DNA of 64,000 nucleotides from Typha latifolia (lineage: Eukaryota; Streptophyta; Magnoliopsida; Poales; Typhaceae), in NCBI GenBank assembly GCA_019914945.1, contig CM034102.1, positions 16,729,501-16,793,500 on the forward strand, given 5' to 3'. The notes beneath the pieces are model-generated. The model was not told the DNA's origin, did no database searches, and saw only the letters and a program-made list of their open reading frames with translations. Of the stretch, positions 48,491 to 61,045 are shown in pieces; position 1 is the first letter of the stretch, and each line of letters starts with the position of its first letter. The translations under genes were made by a program, and so were the position numbers.

Positions 48491-49228
48491 ATGGAGGTGG
48501 TGGTGCAAATGGCTCAAGAGCAAGACTTCCACTTCGGTGGCAATTACAATTCGGCCCTCATGATCGCGCCGCCGAGCCCGAAGCCCTTCGGCGACCCTTC
48601 CGAGTACCACCGCTACTACTACTCAAGCGCGCCGACGAGCCCAACACGCGCCGCTGCCGCCGGCGCCATGCGTGGAGAAATATTCTCCTCCTCCAACGCG
48701 AAGGAGTTGGACTTCGCTTTCAATTTTACGCCTTCCGCCGCCGTCGCCGTCGCCGCCGCCGATGAGCTCTTCGAGGGTGGGAAGATCAAGCCGTTGAAGC
48801 CTAACATGGAATCGCAAAGAGAGAGAGGGAGGCCTCTCACTTCTGTCTCTACCACTTCTTCTAGAAGTAGGAGGGAGTCGAGATCACTCTCTCCTATGAG
48901 AGGAGAAGGATCTAATAAAGGAAGTGGAAGCAAGAAATGGAAGTTGAAGGACTTGTTCTTGTTCAGGAGTGCATCAGAAGGGAGTAAAGATACGTTAAGG
49001 AAGTATATCATTTCATCAAGTGTGAAAAATAGTATTAGTGATCAAGATAGTGGTAATAGGTCCATGAGGAGGATGCATGAGATGCATTACACGGCGAACC
49101 GCGCGGCGGCGGAGGAGATGAAGAAGAGAACTCCGTTGCCCTTCCACCGGAATAGTTTGTTCGGCTACCTGCGTTTCAACCCGGCAATACATAGCATAAC
49201 TAGAAGATTGAACAACCGTGGCAGCTAA
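48491..49228 (+). CDS. DUF1645 family protein
   Basis: A single exon encoding 245 aa. The family's short motifs appear in order: SAPTSPTRAA near residue 50, an acidic-aromatic patch (LDFAFNFTPS), a Ser/Arg-rich stretch (SVSTTSSRSRRESRSLSP), the KKWKLKDLFLFRSASEG block, and a C-terminal LPFHRNSLFGYLRFNP motif. DUF1645 proteins are plant-specific and of unknown biochemical function. The rice member OsSGL affects grain length and stress tolerance. The sequence looks disordered, basic and probably nuclear. The frame is open upstream of 48491 but has no earlier ATG, so MEVVVQMAQEQ is the start, with Met at residue 7 as an alternative. The central GCC-rich Ala tract is low complexity. Confidence 0.87.
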   Translation: MEVVVQMAQEQDFHFGGNYNSALMIAPPSPKPFGDPSEYHRYYYSSAPTSPTRAAAAGAMRGEIFSSSNAKELDFAFNFTPSAAVAVAAADELFEGGKIKPLKPNMESQRERGRPLTSVSTTSSRSRRESRSLSPMRGEGSNKGSGSKKWKLKDLFLFRSASEGSKDTLRKYIISSSVKNSISDQDSGNRSMRRMHEMHYTANRAAAEEMKKRTPLPFHRNSLFGYLRFNPAIHSITRRLNNRGS

Positions 49229-50592
49229 TTGCATGTTAAGGGAGTATATATATATATATATATATAGCAATCCATTGTTTAATTTCTTTACTAGGTTTGT
49301 GATTATAGATCTATTTTTTATTTTTATTCTTTTTAATATATACTATAGATCTGGTTGGAGATAAGCTGTAAATTGTTATACGTAAAGAGAGAAAGAAAAG
49401 AAAAAGAAAAGAAAGGAAGGAGTGTTTGAGATAGATTGCAACAATATATTCTACATGGTTGGTGTCCAAAAAATAATAATAATAATGCTTTGGTATAGTT
49501 TAGATCAAGTTCAGAGGATTAGACTCTTTGGATGCCATTATGAGATGGAAAAGGATTCCAAAATATTTTTCATATGGATTATATCTATGTCTTAGTCGTT
49601 GATGTGCACCTAATTTTGTTCTTACTAGTCCTCCTGGGGCCTACACCATGTGAAAGATTTCATTTGACTCCCTCCATCCAGTCATCACCCCTATTATGCT
49701 TTGCCAGTTGCAATTGTTCTTCCCCTGTTCATGGTCATGGCATAAGAATAGAGTAGCTGTTAATTTGTGCAATCTGTGTACCCTTTTATTCCAATTGTCT
49801 CTCTGAGAAGATGCTTGAATCAGTTGGAACTCCTATCAGTAGAATTGAGATGTGATGCGATATCCTACCAAAATTTGACAAACAATCTTGCAGAGGTGGC
49901 CACACCTCATGCTAATGCTACCACATGGCTACTTAATTGTATGTTTTTTATAAGAGAAAAGAGCATCCATTTTACAGTACAAAAAAGTATACTAATGAGA
50001 AAATATTGATATATAAAATGCTGTTAATACTTGAATGTTTCAAATGTTTGGCACAAGAAGTAACACACAATAAACACACCTTTTTTTTGTCACTTAATCA
50101 GGTCAAATCAGTAGTACAAATCACAATCCTTCTATCTCTTACCTTCTCAAGTGAGACGGTAGATAAAAGTGTCAACCTTAGCTGTGTCCAAATATATTAA
50201 TTTAAACAGTTAGGCACTGGGGCAAGCTCCCTGATCCCAATAAGAACTAGCATCTTACAACAAGATCACAATGAAGAAGCTCAACATTTTACAACTGTAA
50301 AGAAGAAAACAGATTACACATTTTTGGGGTGACCAGATTTTCCAATCAAATTGAAGGATCAGGGGGATCTAAATAAGTGGTATAGATATGGCGGCAGGAT
50401 GCTTAGCCCATGGAATGCCACTGTGCGTGTTACTTCAGAAGCTCCCGAAGACTGTTTGCCAAAGGCATTCAGCTGCTCAATCCTAAGAGAAACCAGTCTG
50501 TGCTCTGCACTATATGGCGTGCTTCTTGTCCATCCATCCCCAGTTAATAGCAGTTAGAGAACCAAATTTTACAATCAGGGCATAAAGCGTAA
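49229..50592. other. Convergent intergenic region
   Basis: A TA microsatellite lies at about 49245-49265. The DUF1645 3' UTR follows, then AT-rich spacer, and from roughly 50200 the CRK 3' UTR (minus strand). No coding region is supported. Confidence 0.5.
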
Positions 50593-53500
50593 CTACCGCG
50601 CCTTTGCAAGGGATCTGCTAGACACACCATGCAACAACTTGACAAAACCAAGAAAACTCAGCTTCCCGTCAGTATGCCTGATCCAGTCATGGAGAACCAC
50701 ATGTACAGGTACAGAAGGACTCAGTCCAAGCTCCTAAAAGTAAAGAAATAAAACAAAAATTAGGCATTCATCCGTTCAGTATAACTTAAAAGAGCTACAT
50801 GATGACCACATAGCATACTAGAGATAACTGTCCTTTCCAGCCATCATACTCTATTCCTATGTGCCTTATCAATCTCCCTTTCTTGAGAATTAAGATCACT
50901 TGTACAGTTGTAATAGAAAAATACAAAAAGCCAGCGGTGTCACCAACTGCGAGTAAGAAGATCATATATGATAGTTTATATGTCTGCTTTAGTAATCATG
51001 TTAAAACGTTTTCATGTTAGACCATAATCTACTTCAGTAGGGCAGGTTTTAATTGCAGTTCCAACTTTACCAGACCGCAACTAAATTTTCCATTTTGATG
51101 CATCAATGTAACTTAACAAAATATTTGATCAGCAAGGAACTAGACATACCGAAGCTAGTTCCTCAATGACAATAGCTCGATTACCATCCTTGTCAAAAAG
51201 TTCATAAGCGCATCGGGCATGTTGTTCCCATCTATCTAAAGCCTCAAGCTGATGAACACTAACTGTAGCTGCGCAAAACTCGTCGAAATCCATTCTTCTA
51301 TATTGAAGAATACTCAACTGAGAAAAAAAAAAGAAAAACGTCAGACTTTTATTCACGAGCAAATAAAACTGACCAGATATACAACGTTCATAAACACGTT
51401 ACATCTGAAGCTAAAGATTTGCATACCGACACAAGAAGCTCTTGAACACGAGATTCCTTCATTGCATCAGTAGCATTTTTCATCAAGGCCTGACCAGTGA
51501 ATGAAAAATAAGAATAGGCAACAAATCAGAATTGAAGTTCTATTAAAACAAGATTGCAACTATTTCCTACTTTCAGAATTAGAACTCCTCCCGCATAGAC
51601 TAACCATTTTGATACTTTCAAGAGTAATGCACCCATTTTTGTTTGGTTCCAAGAGTGCAAACTGCCCCTTTAGATAAAACAGTTCATCAACAGTTAATGT
51701 CTTCGACAGAGCCTGCGACAAATGCAAAGAGTTTCTTTCATGCATCACATAAAAAACAAAAGAATCATAACCAAATTCAATCAGCCAGAGAATGATAATA
51801 GAGTTTTATGAGGTTAAAAAAGGCCTGTGATGGAAGGGGGAGATTTCTTTATAACATTGCAACCAAGTAGGTTGACTTTAGCACCTAAATATCAGGTTGC
51901 TAAAAGAATTGGCACCATCCAAATAGACTTTCTTGAAGTGTCATCTTTCTTCATCTATAGCACATCCACATTAAGAAAGATTAAGTGAAAAGGAATCACC
52001 AATCTTCTCCGGTAGGATTCTAGAGGAAACAGAATTCACAGCTAAATGAGAAATGAGTACTAAAACTCTAAAATGTGTCGGCAACTTGAACAGAGTATGT
52101 AGAGTATAGAGACTTTACTTCTGTAATGCAACAATAATCATGGGGAAGGAAACATGCATCTGGAAGCACATGAAACTGAAACTGACAAAATAAACTTCCC
52201 AGAAGAGAAGCAGTTATTCACCCTTAAAGCAGCCTTCCGCAATGTTGAAGAACGTATATATGCTTTAATAAGTCGGAATATAAGGATATCCAAGGGAACT
52301 TTAACATCATTGTAATTTCTAATCCATGGATGGCCTGTACACAAGACATAGTAAGCTTGCTGTAAATTTGTAATGATGGGGAAACACAACTGGAACTTCA
52401 TGGAACTGAAAGGCAACTCACTTAATGCCTGTGCAGCAGTCATTCTTTTGCGTGGATCTTTACTTAACAAGCGCTTAACAAAATCCTTTGCTTCAGAAGA
52501 TAGAGAAGGCCAAGGTGCCTCATTGAAACTTGGGTCAGCCTTCAAAACAGCCCGAAATATGCCAGATTCAGTTCGTGCCCAAAATGGTCGACTGCCGCAA
52601 AGAAGAATATAAGCAATCACACCGATACTCCAGACATCAGCTTCCGTGCTATAGGACCTATGCAAAACTTCAGGTGCAACATAGTATGCACTTCCTACAA
52701 TATCATTCAGCCTTTCATCTGCAAATGATGTAAAAGTTAGGAGTAGATACAAAATGTCGTAGCAAAAATTTACAAGCAAATCCTGTGTAACTTTGTTAAA
52801 CATAGAAAGGTAGTAACAACCAATCCACTAGCTCAAATGCCATAGTATAATAAATCTCATAATGACCAATAAAAAACTAACCTGGTTTAACAAAATCTGA
52901 TAAGCCGAAGTCTATAGCCTTCAGCTGGGAATTCTCATCCTTGGAAGTAAAAAGAAAATTCTGATCAAACAAATACCAAGCTTTAGAAGGACGAAAATAA
53001 TCATCAATAAGATCCATAAACAAAACTAATATGGAGAAGGCATCATCTAGTTACTGATAAAAGAAAAACTCTACTATGAGCAACCCTCACAAGATATACA
53101 GGTAGATTATCAAAGTTTTAAGCAAGTTCTAAAAAAGTAAATGGAGGAGGAATTGAATTTCTGATAGAACAAATCCATAAACAAAACTACTATGGAGAAG
53201 ATATCGTCTAGTTGCTGATAAAAGAAAAACTCTATTATAAGCAACATTCACAAGATATAAAGGTAGAATATTCGAAGTTTTAAGCAAGTCGTAAAGTAGT
53301 AAAATAGGGAGGAATTGAATTTGTGATAGAACAAATCAATATGATTTGAATCTTTGTGTGCCTAAGTAGAGGAATTTAACATCTAAAAGCAGTTGCAATA
53401 ATGTGGAGAAGGAGAGATATGGGAGGGATTGAGTAAAAAGAATTTATGCCAACCCTTCTCCCCTTATCTCTAGCGCAGAGAATTGAGTAGCTGATTTAGA

Positions 53501-56500
53501 AGGAATTTAAGATCACTAGTCACTTTGGAAATGATACTCAAGATTGGAGCTAATAGCCGTGAAGCTAAACTTTAGCACATCCATTATCAGACACAACATG
53601 GGTGTATCTGGCTATCTATGTTACACATTATTACTGATTCACTTCTAGTATAGTGTCAGAGTTGGCCAAAGTTTATCCAACCCAAGAAAACCTTCAGGTC
53701 AGTGCCCAAGCTAATGCAGGTAAGCTAGGTTTTCAATGAAAATTGCAGGTGGAGCTAACCAACTTCATTAACCTTGGGTTGATCCAAGCCAAATGGCAAC
53801 TGTAGGTATGAAGAAGGTTAAGTTTAACTAGGTGTATTAATTCCTCCCTGCCTATACTTCCATAGTGATGATATTCACTTCAATAAGCAATGGCACGAAA
53901 TCAACAAAGCAATATGCTTTGGCCAGTCCAATGTGCATTACCTCAGGTTTGAGATCCCGATGTACCACACCTTGGAGATGGCAAAATGCGACAACATTCA
54001 ATACTTGTACCATGACAGCCTTGGCATCATCTTCTGAGTATTTCCCACCTCTGTTTGAACAAAAAGATATGCATAGAAATTAGAAACAGCTATACTTAAG
54101 GCCGCCCTAAAAAAGTTCTATAGTTCAAAGTCCCGAAAGGATGCTACCTTATAATAATGAAATATCTAGAAGATAGTTACCTTGAAAGAATTCTATCTAG
54201 AAGCTCTCCTCCTTCACATAACCTAAAAGATACATCAGCTAAGTCAAACACAGAACATGCAGATAAAACAACAATATGACTAAACAGACATGAAACAGAT
54301 AGAAAGCAAGAATTACTTAAAATCTTAGAAATAAAAAGAGTTATCTAAATCTTTATTACATAGAAGCAAGGTTAAGAAATATAAGCAAAAATGAAGTACT
54401 TTTTCACTAAAGTATTTCTTTCTTTACTCAACAAGCTTTCTACCTACTATCTGTAAAGCTACTGATGAGCAGATGAATAACACGAGCTGTACCACGTAAT
54501 TAGGTAAACAAGGAAGCAAGAAAAGAGGAGCTAACATGCCCCTAGGGACACACTGAATTTGCAAAAGTATGTTCACATAAATAATTTGGATACTACACAG
54601 CCGACCCAAAATCCGAGCATTGCCACCCTTAAGAAAAATAATTAGCACAAATATTGGAAAAGGAAAGAAAATTAGGCTCTTATCTGGAAAACGGAAAGAC
54701 AGATGAGAAGTTAGAAAAAGAGTAAGGCAGTGAACCCAATGCGTGCAAAGTTATAAATAAGACGGTGAACCCAATGCATGCAAAGTTATAAGTGCCATGT
54801 CCATCACTCAGTCTATAAATTCCCAATACATAAGTACAAACAAGCTTATCTAATTCACAGAACAGAAAAAGATGAATTTGAGGGTGAGTCAAATATCCGA
54901 TGTCACAATAGATGGCTTATTTGTAGTTTTGGCAGTGACAAAATATGAGTGACTTTTAATATCTAACATATACTATTCTAACACAACGTACTTGATCACA
55001 CAGCCAAGAGAAAGTGTGATCAAAGAAATACTTATGCTGTGTAGAGAACTGGGATATACAAATAATGTATAACATAGCTGAAGCTTACTCCATTATTATA
55101 TAAACATTGTCATTATCTTCACAAGCATCATAAAATTGAACTAGGTTCTTATGTCCTGTCAAAGCTCTCAAAATCTTCACTTCTCTTCGAACATCCTCAA
55201 TAGCTATGGCTGTGGTCATCTGCCAAGAAAGCATCCAAAGATAAATACAAGGATCCACTCAATGTGCTGAAAGATGATATGTAGATTAAATTGTACAGTA
55301 ACTAAATTCGGATTGCTATCCAACACAGGAAATTTGACATTTACATATGCACATGAGCATAGCATACTTGAAAAGATAATATAGAATCAGTATCAACAAT
55401 CCTTTGTCTACACAGTAACCCATTTTAGTCGAACTGGCATATGAAAGAATTAATAGCACAAGATGGATGTGTTACGCAAGATTCCTGCATGCTATCAAAG
55501 CATCATAGATATTACATAGTTGGTGGTGTCAAAGTTTTATGAAGAGAGAAAAATGCCATTATAAGCTCAAGATTGTTGTTTAAGGCCACTTTGAGAAAGT
55601 CCAATATAGCAGAGTAGCAGACAATTCAATGGTGGTGAGTCATAACATAGACCTCCTTTGATACCTGAAATGTCAAACTAAATTGCAAGCCAAATTAATG
55701 TTAAGGTTCAGCCAAATAAAAGGATGGCCAACAATGACGAAAGAAAAGAAAGGCTTCCTACAAAAGATCTGCATATTTGCATGTTGAATTAATGAGTTTT
55801 TACGTAAACCACCAAAATCCTCCATCAAAAAATCCATCTGTTAAGTCAAATATTATATTTGCCAACTACAGTATCAGAGGTCAACTTCACATATCAACAA
55901 CACCAGCCGCAAAGATTAAGAAAACCGATCCATATGAAAAACCAAGAATGACGGAAAGGGCAACAAGAAAGGGGAGATTTTTCTCTCACCTTAGCCTTCG
56001 GAATGACCTTGACGGCCACCTGCTCCCCTTTTCGCTCTCCCTTCTTGAACTTCGCAGCGCAAGTATACCCAAAATGCCCTCTTCCTACCTCCTCCCCGAT
56101 TTCATATTTCTCCACGAACCCCTTCGCAAATCCAAAGCTCTTATCCAACCCCGCCACGCCCCCCTTCCCCTCTTCTCCTCCATCCTCCTCCGCTATCGCA
56201 GCCTCGTTGGGCTTCACTGACCCATGCCTCCTAGCCAACGCTGCCCTGATGTGCTTCGCCGGCGACGGCGGCGGAAACGGCCGCTTAAAGAACCTCCTCG
56301 GAGTAGTCGTGGCCGATCCGCTGCCAGATGCGGCGACGGAGGGGGATTTCTTAGAGAATAGGCTATGAGCTGGGCTAGGGCTATAGAACGGAAAGAATGG
56401 GGAAGCCCATGGCTTTGTACTGCTCTTCTCTTCCTCCTCCCCCGTGGTCTTCTTCTCCTCCTCCTCCTTCTTGCACACTTCCTCCTCCCTCCTGGGATCT

Positions 56501-56559
56501 GGATCCGAGCCAGGGATCTGGATCTGCCTCGTCGAGGGTTTCCCATGGCAGAGCCCCAT
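50593..56559 (-). CDS. CDPK-related protein kinase (CRK)
   Basis: Exons on the minus strand are 56559-55990, 55219-55089, 54222-54181, 54050-53942, 52960-52882, 52718-52422, 52334-52222, 51712-51605, 51489-51427, 51317-51150 and 50733-50593. They total 1821 nt and 606 aa, the normal CRK size. MGLCHGKP gives an N-myristoylation Gly2 and a palmitoylation-type Cys4. A Pro/Ser/Glu-rich variable region precedes the kinase. Kinase motifs are [20 protein letters not shown] (Lys184), [33 protein letters not shown] and [15 protein letters not shown]. The C-terminal EF-hand-like region is degenerate, as expected for CRKs, which bind calmodulin instead of sensing calcium directly. The last loop, [12 protein letters not shown], keeps Asp at position 1, where I recall Glu in many relatives. 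It probably acts at the plasma membrane. Confidence 0.92.
53014..53336. repeat. Tandem duplication, ~161-bp unit, in a CRK intron
   Basis: Copy 1 is about 53014-53174 and copy 2 about 53175-53336, each starting CCATAAACAAAACTA. They are clearly diverged by substitutions and small indels, so older than the duplication at 24057. The repeat lies in the intron between the HRDLKPE exon and the NFLFTSKDE exon. Confidence 0.85.
54730..54793. repeat. Short tandem repeat, ~35-bp unit, in a CRK intron
   Basis: GTGAACCCAATGC(G/A)TGCAAAG is repeated with a period of 35 bases. It lies in the intron before the short exon 54181-54222. Confidence 0.85.
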
Positions 56560-57910
56560 CTCTCCTTCTCCACAAATAATCCAGCAATGGAGAACTATGG
56601 AGGAGGAGATCAATCTCGAAACCCCACCTCACTGCATTGCTCTCGCTCGAGCGCTTCCGTAGAACCCTAGAGAGACGGAGAGAAGGAAGAGGGGGGCGGG
56701 GGGCTCTTAGATGAAACACAACTAGTGCGAGGGGTTTAGAGCAAAAGTAATCGAGCCAGACGGACGCACAGATACTAGTATGCGGATGAAGAATCCGCCG
56801 TCAACTTCGCACTACGAAGCCATCTCCTCCGTCGGTTCAATTTTCGCCTCGTAATTAGATCTCATGGTGGCTTCTCACCGGGCGGTGACCGGATCCTCAC
56901 TCGGGAGGGGAGCAGAGCAGCACTTGGTGAAGAAGAAAGCGACTAACGGTTGGGGGGGTTGCGTCACCTCCCACTGACCCGATATGATGCCACGTGTCGA
57001 CAACCCATTCCCTTATCCCTGCGGTTTTTCTTGCTTATCTCGCTAGAGCGATCTGATTGGATGAGAGGATCAACTGAAGGCAGTAACTACGAGCGGCTTA
57101 AGATGTTCCGCAGGAGCGACTGGCTCGAGCACTGTAGAGGTAGTTAGGCGAATTTAAGTTGAGATCATTGGATTTAGGTAGCCGATTTAATGGGCGCATA
57201 TTTATGATCGTGGTCTGTTACTCCGCCGGATCAGGATAAGGATCAACTGAAGGGTGGAGAAAGGAGTATCCCTTTTATTGCATTCCAACATTAGAAAATA
57301 CCTGGGAAAATTCTTAATTATAATCCTACTTGATTGCACCAAAATTGTAATCTTTTTTGATGCTGGGTCTTTTCATAGAGCTCTTCTGGACTTTGGATGA
57401 AGACTATGATTAACTTGGAATTAAATCTGAATTAACCTTAACATAAGTTAAGTTCCAACTTGGTGTTAGGCCAATCAGTCAAAGAACTTGAGGAAGATAA
57501 TAAGGTTTCCCTCACATGGAGTCTTGTGATAAAAAAATAAAAAATAAAAAATAAAAAATAAAAAATAAAAAAATGCTGCAGGCTTGCAGGAAATAATATA
57601 TTACAGTGCTAACTGTGGTTTAATTATTGTAAAGCCATGGATATTAGCCATTATCTTATACCAGAAGTTACCACTTCTATCTTTTGCCTCACATGTTGAG
57701 CTTTAGATGTAATGTGATTACTCATGGAGATATAATTAAGCTTTATCTTGTATTGCAAAGTACTTAAAGCTGAAATAAACCATCTAATTTATTGAATGTT
57801 TGATGTAGTTTCTTTTTTCCAACATCAGATAGATATATCCATGCATGAATAGAGAATAGAGACATAATTAAATTAAAAGAGCTGGATTATTTATAATACT
57901 AATTCATCGA
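56560..57910. other. CRK promoter and patatin 3' side
   Basis: The CRK leader and promoter occupy roughly 56560-57000. Decayed AT-rich spacer follows, then an A/T heptamer repeat (AAAAATA-like) at about 57530-57572 and the patatin-like 3' UTR. No gene is seen. Confidence 0.5.
57530..57572. repeat. (AAAAATA)n simple repeat
   Basis: About five near-perfect 7-base units, AT only. Polymorphism is likely. Confidence 0.88.
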
Positions 57911-59601
57911 TCAGGCATTCATTTTGTTGTTCCTGAGCTTTCTTTCATCTGAGAGCTTCTTAGCAAAGCGAGCAATAGCTTGTTCATTGGTTCCCTCTCC
58001 ATCCACTGGCTCATATGTACCTGTCTCAAGGTTCACCCTAGCCACTGGCTTCTTGAGGAGGCCATGGCCAATCTGGATCAAGCTTTGCATGTTCTTCTCC
58101 GTCGAGATGTCGACCGATGACACATCGCCGATCAAAGAATCATCCTATTCGATAGATCGATCGATCACATATTCGCAAATCAAATCAAATAAAATGCTGA
58201 ATATATTAAGAATATTCTATACCTGTATGCGCAAGTAATTCTTCTCGCAATGAAGTGCTTGGAAAAGAACAGATGCATGGATGTCTACCATATCAGCACT
58301 CGCTTGGGAAAAAATGTCGATCAACGGCGTCATACCCTTGTTATACAACCACCCAAGAACACCCCATTTAGCACAATCTGCTGCACTATAGTTCTCAGCT
58401 TCCTTTGCAGTGCCAGTGCCTATGGAGATGACAAGAAACTTGCCATAATCCATAGGCTTGATTGGAAAAAAGTCAGCATTTTGCATGAAGATTTCCTTTG
58501 TAACTTGCGACATGGCAGCTAACGTCTGTAAAAATATTGGTGTGTAACTATCTATGTAAGTGTACCAAACGTTTTAATTAATTTTGCATATATATACTTA
58601 ACTGGATTATTTGCAGCTACACCACCATCGACAAGATTGAAGTCTCTAGTGTTTCCTTGAGAGTCTTTGGTCTGGAAGTAGTGAGCAGGGAGATAGGTTG
58701 GAGCTGCAGACGTACTGATGCAAATATCAGAGAGAAGTGCATCCTTTAGAGGTACATTTTTTGCCTGCATTGATGAACTAATGCAAGTTAAAAGTGCCTC
58801 CATATATAATTGTAACACATATATGAATATAAAGTATATATATGTATATATTGCTTTATAAAATGTTAAGATAAGTAGCAATGAGAAACCTCGTAGGTTG
58901 AGAAGAGAATTGGTTGGAGGTATTTGATGTCAAAAGTTGGAATCACGACATTGGTTATAGTTTGATGAAGCTTAATATCACCACATAAACTTTGTATTTT
59001 GGAGTGCAAATATTTGCCGTCATATTTTGGCCCTGTGACTGCGCCAAACAAATTGGCTGCCGAAGAAAAGAACCCAGAACTGCATGCATATATGCAAGAC
59101 AATTAATAAACTGAATTAATTCTAAAACTGTTCTCTTCTGTAGATGAACTGTTAATTTCTATAATCTACTGGACTTACGACTTTTGAGGGAAAATCTTCG
59201 GGCCATTTTCTAGATAGAATTTGTTGATCTCTTTTGCAGCAAAGAGTGGTCGGTTATCCTTGTCAGGAGCTGTGATCATTGCCGTCACAAGTCCGCCGGT
59301 GCTCGTACCGGCGATGACGTCGAAGTAGTCGGCGATCCTGGCATCTGGTCCATCGAGTTCCTAAAAATTATAATGTTAAAACTCTCTCTCTCTCTCCGTG
59401 TGTGTGCATACATATATTTATACATGATGCTTAGCATGTTTGTATCAGAGATGGATTTACTTGGAGTTTAGATTCAAGGAAAGCGAGAATAGTTCCCGGG
59501 ATAATTCCCCTTATGCCGCCGCCGTCGATGCTAAGAACTGTGACCATCTTCCCCATGGCAGGGGGAGGATTCTGAGCAGGTGAGGCATCGTTGCTATCCA
59601 T
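57911..59601 (-). CDS. Patatin-like phospholipase
   Basis: A lipid acyl hydrolase. Exons on the minus strand are 59601-59461, 59360-59179, 59079-58890, 58764-58603, 58525-58223 and 58144-57911. They total 1212 nt and 403 aa. The Ser-Asp dyad is intact: oxyanion loop DGGGIRG at residues 26-32, nucleophile GTSTG with Ser67, and DGG with Asp217 in [27 protein letters not shown] and the closing [19 protein letters not shown] are family features of PLP2-type plant patatins. There is no signal peptide, so it is probably cytosolic or membrane-recruited. Relatives release fatty acids from phospho- and galactolipids and respond to pathogens, wounding or nutrient stress. All junctions are GT-AG. The start [10 protein letters not shown] is the first in-frame ATG after a TATA box on the minus strand. 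Confidence 0.92.
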
Positions 59602-59710
59602 AGATACCTTCGAAAGCCCTGTGAGCTAAAGAGATCAGAGAGGAGTAAGAGAAGGAGATGGAGATTAATTAGCTCAGTTTTTGGATGCTATTGTCTCTCT
59701 TGTTATATCA

Positions 59711-59718
59711 TTTTTATA
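59711..59718 (-). promoter_or_regulatory. TATA box of the patatin-like gene
   Basis: TATAAAAA on the minus strand, about 110 bases before the ATG at 59601. Confidence 0.5.
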
Positions 59719-59839
59719 GACATCAAGGGAGGTCTGGGAGATGCATGGAAATTGGAAAGAGCATAGAGTGCTCACTTATTATATATTTATTTATTAGTAC
59801 ATGATGCACACCTGCTTGTTCAAAACTCCAGTATGAATT

Positions 59840-59866
59840 TATTTATCTATCTATCTATCTATCTAT
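59840..59866. repeat. ATCT microsatellite
   Basis: Several perfect ATCT units upstream of the patatin-like promoter. Confidence 0.9.
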
Positions 59867-61045
59867 ATATATTAAGAGGTGAAATTGTTTGGATATATGT
59901 CTATACGTAAAATTAGGAAGTAGTTGTCCCATTATAAACTTTATAAATAGCGAAATATAACAGCTAGTCTTAGTAGAAAATATATGCATGCATCATGCTT
60001 TTCGTGAATCTCCAAGACTCCAACTGATTTGTTGCTCATATTGTTTAAAAATATTGTGTATATATATATATATCTAGAAAACAAATATGGATCTATCAGC
60101 CACCTTTTTCGCATTCATCTCATACTAAGTAAATGAAGTTTATTTATATCTATTAGAAAATCCGGAAAATAGAATGCCCACAAGGCACGCCAAAGGGTTG
60201 ACTACTTGCCTACTTGCAATGTTAATTTATCAAGGATGAACTGGAAGATGATGTTATTTCGAATTAAGAAGCACTGGCATGTGTATAATGCTACATTTTA
60301 TGCATTAGAATATGGGATGGTTGCAAGATCAGATGGCATAGGATAATGTGAATATGTGCATGGAATGCATCTATATCTCCTCACAATAGTCTTAGAGATC
60401 TATCATGTAATATAATATAAGAAGTGGCAGAGAACTGCCAGCTAAACATATTAATTAGAGTATTATCTAAGTTTCTACACATGCAATTATTTGTGTATGG
60501 TGACATGCAATTTAATTTGGTTAAAAATAAAAAATGTCAACGGGTTGTATTTAGATGATTAAAGAGGCTCGTATTATACGTTTTTATTTTTATGGATTCG
60601 GAACCCAACAGTGTGAAATTAATTAGGATATTATTAAACTTTTACTTCTCTCAATTAAAAAAAAATTCCGAATTAATAAAACTATTCACACAGCAATCAC
60701 ATTCTCATCTGGGAAGCTTTCTCCAACGTGCAATGTGCAATTTCCACTCGAGGAATAGAAACAAAGAAAGAAGCAGAAGTTTTTTAAATAAGAAATCACT
60801 ATTACTCTCTCATAAGAGTGACAAATGTTGTTAGTACATGCATTATATTCTAGCTAGAACAACAAAATGCATACACCCAAAAGGCAAACTGGATAACGAG
60901 CACCAGCTGCTGGTAATTGTACTTCATCATGAATGATTGAAAACAAGCCGCAGAATTCTTTGATGACTCGCAGGAAACGAATTGTGATCTGAGCTGTTTG
61001 CTGCCAAGACATACAAACAGTGGCTATGAGGATCGCGGTCGATCG

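Larger units (their letters stand above)
59602..61045. other. Patatin promoter and TRAPPC5 3' side
   Basis: The region holds a TATA box at 59711-59718, an ATCT tetranucleotide run at about 59840-59866, AT-rich spacer, and the TRAPPC5 3' UTR. No coding region is supported. Confidence 0.5.

Noticed and set aside
53014..53336. CRISPR-like or satellite array
   Set aside because: Only two diverged copies without spacers, in a plant intron. It is a simple tandem duplication.
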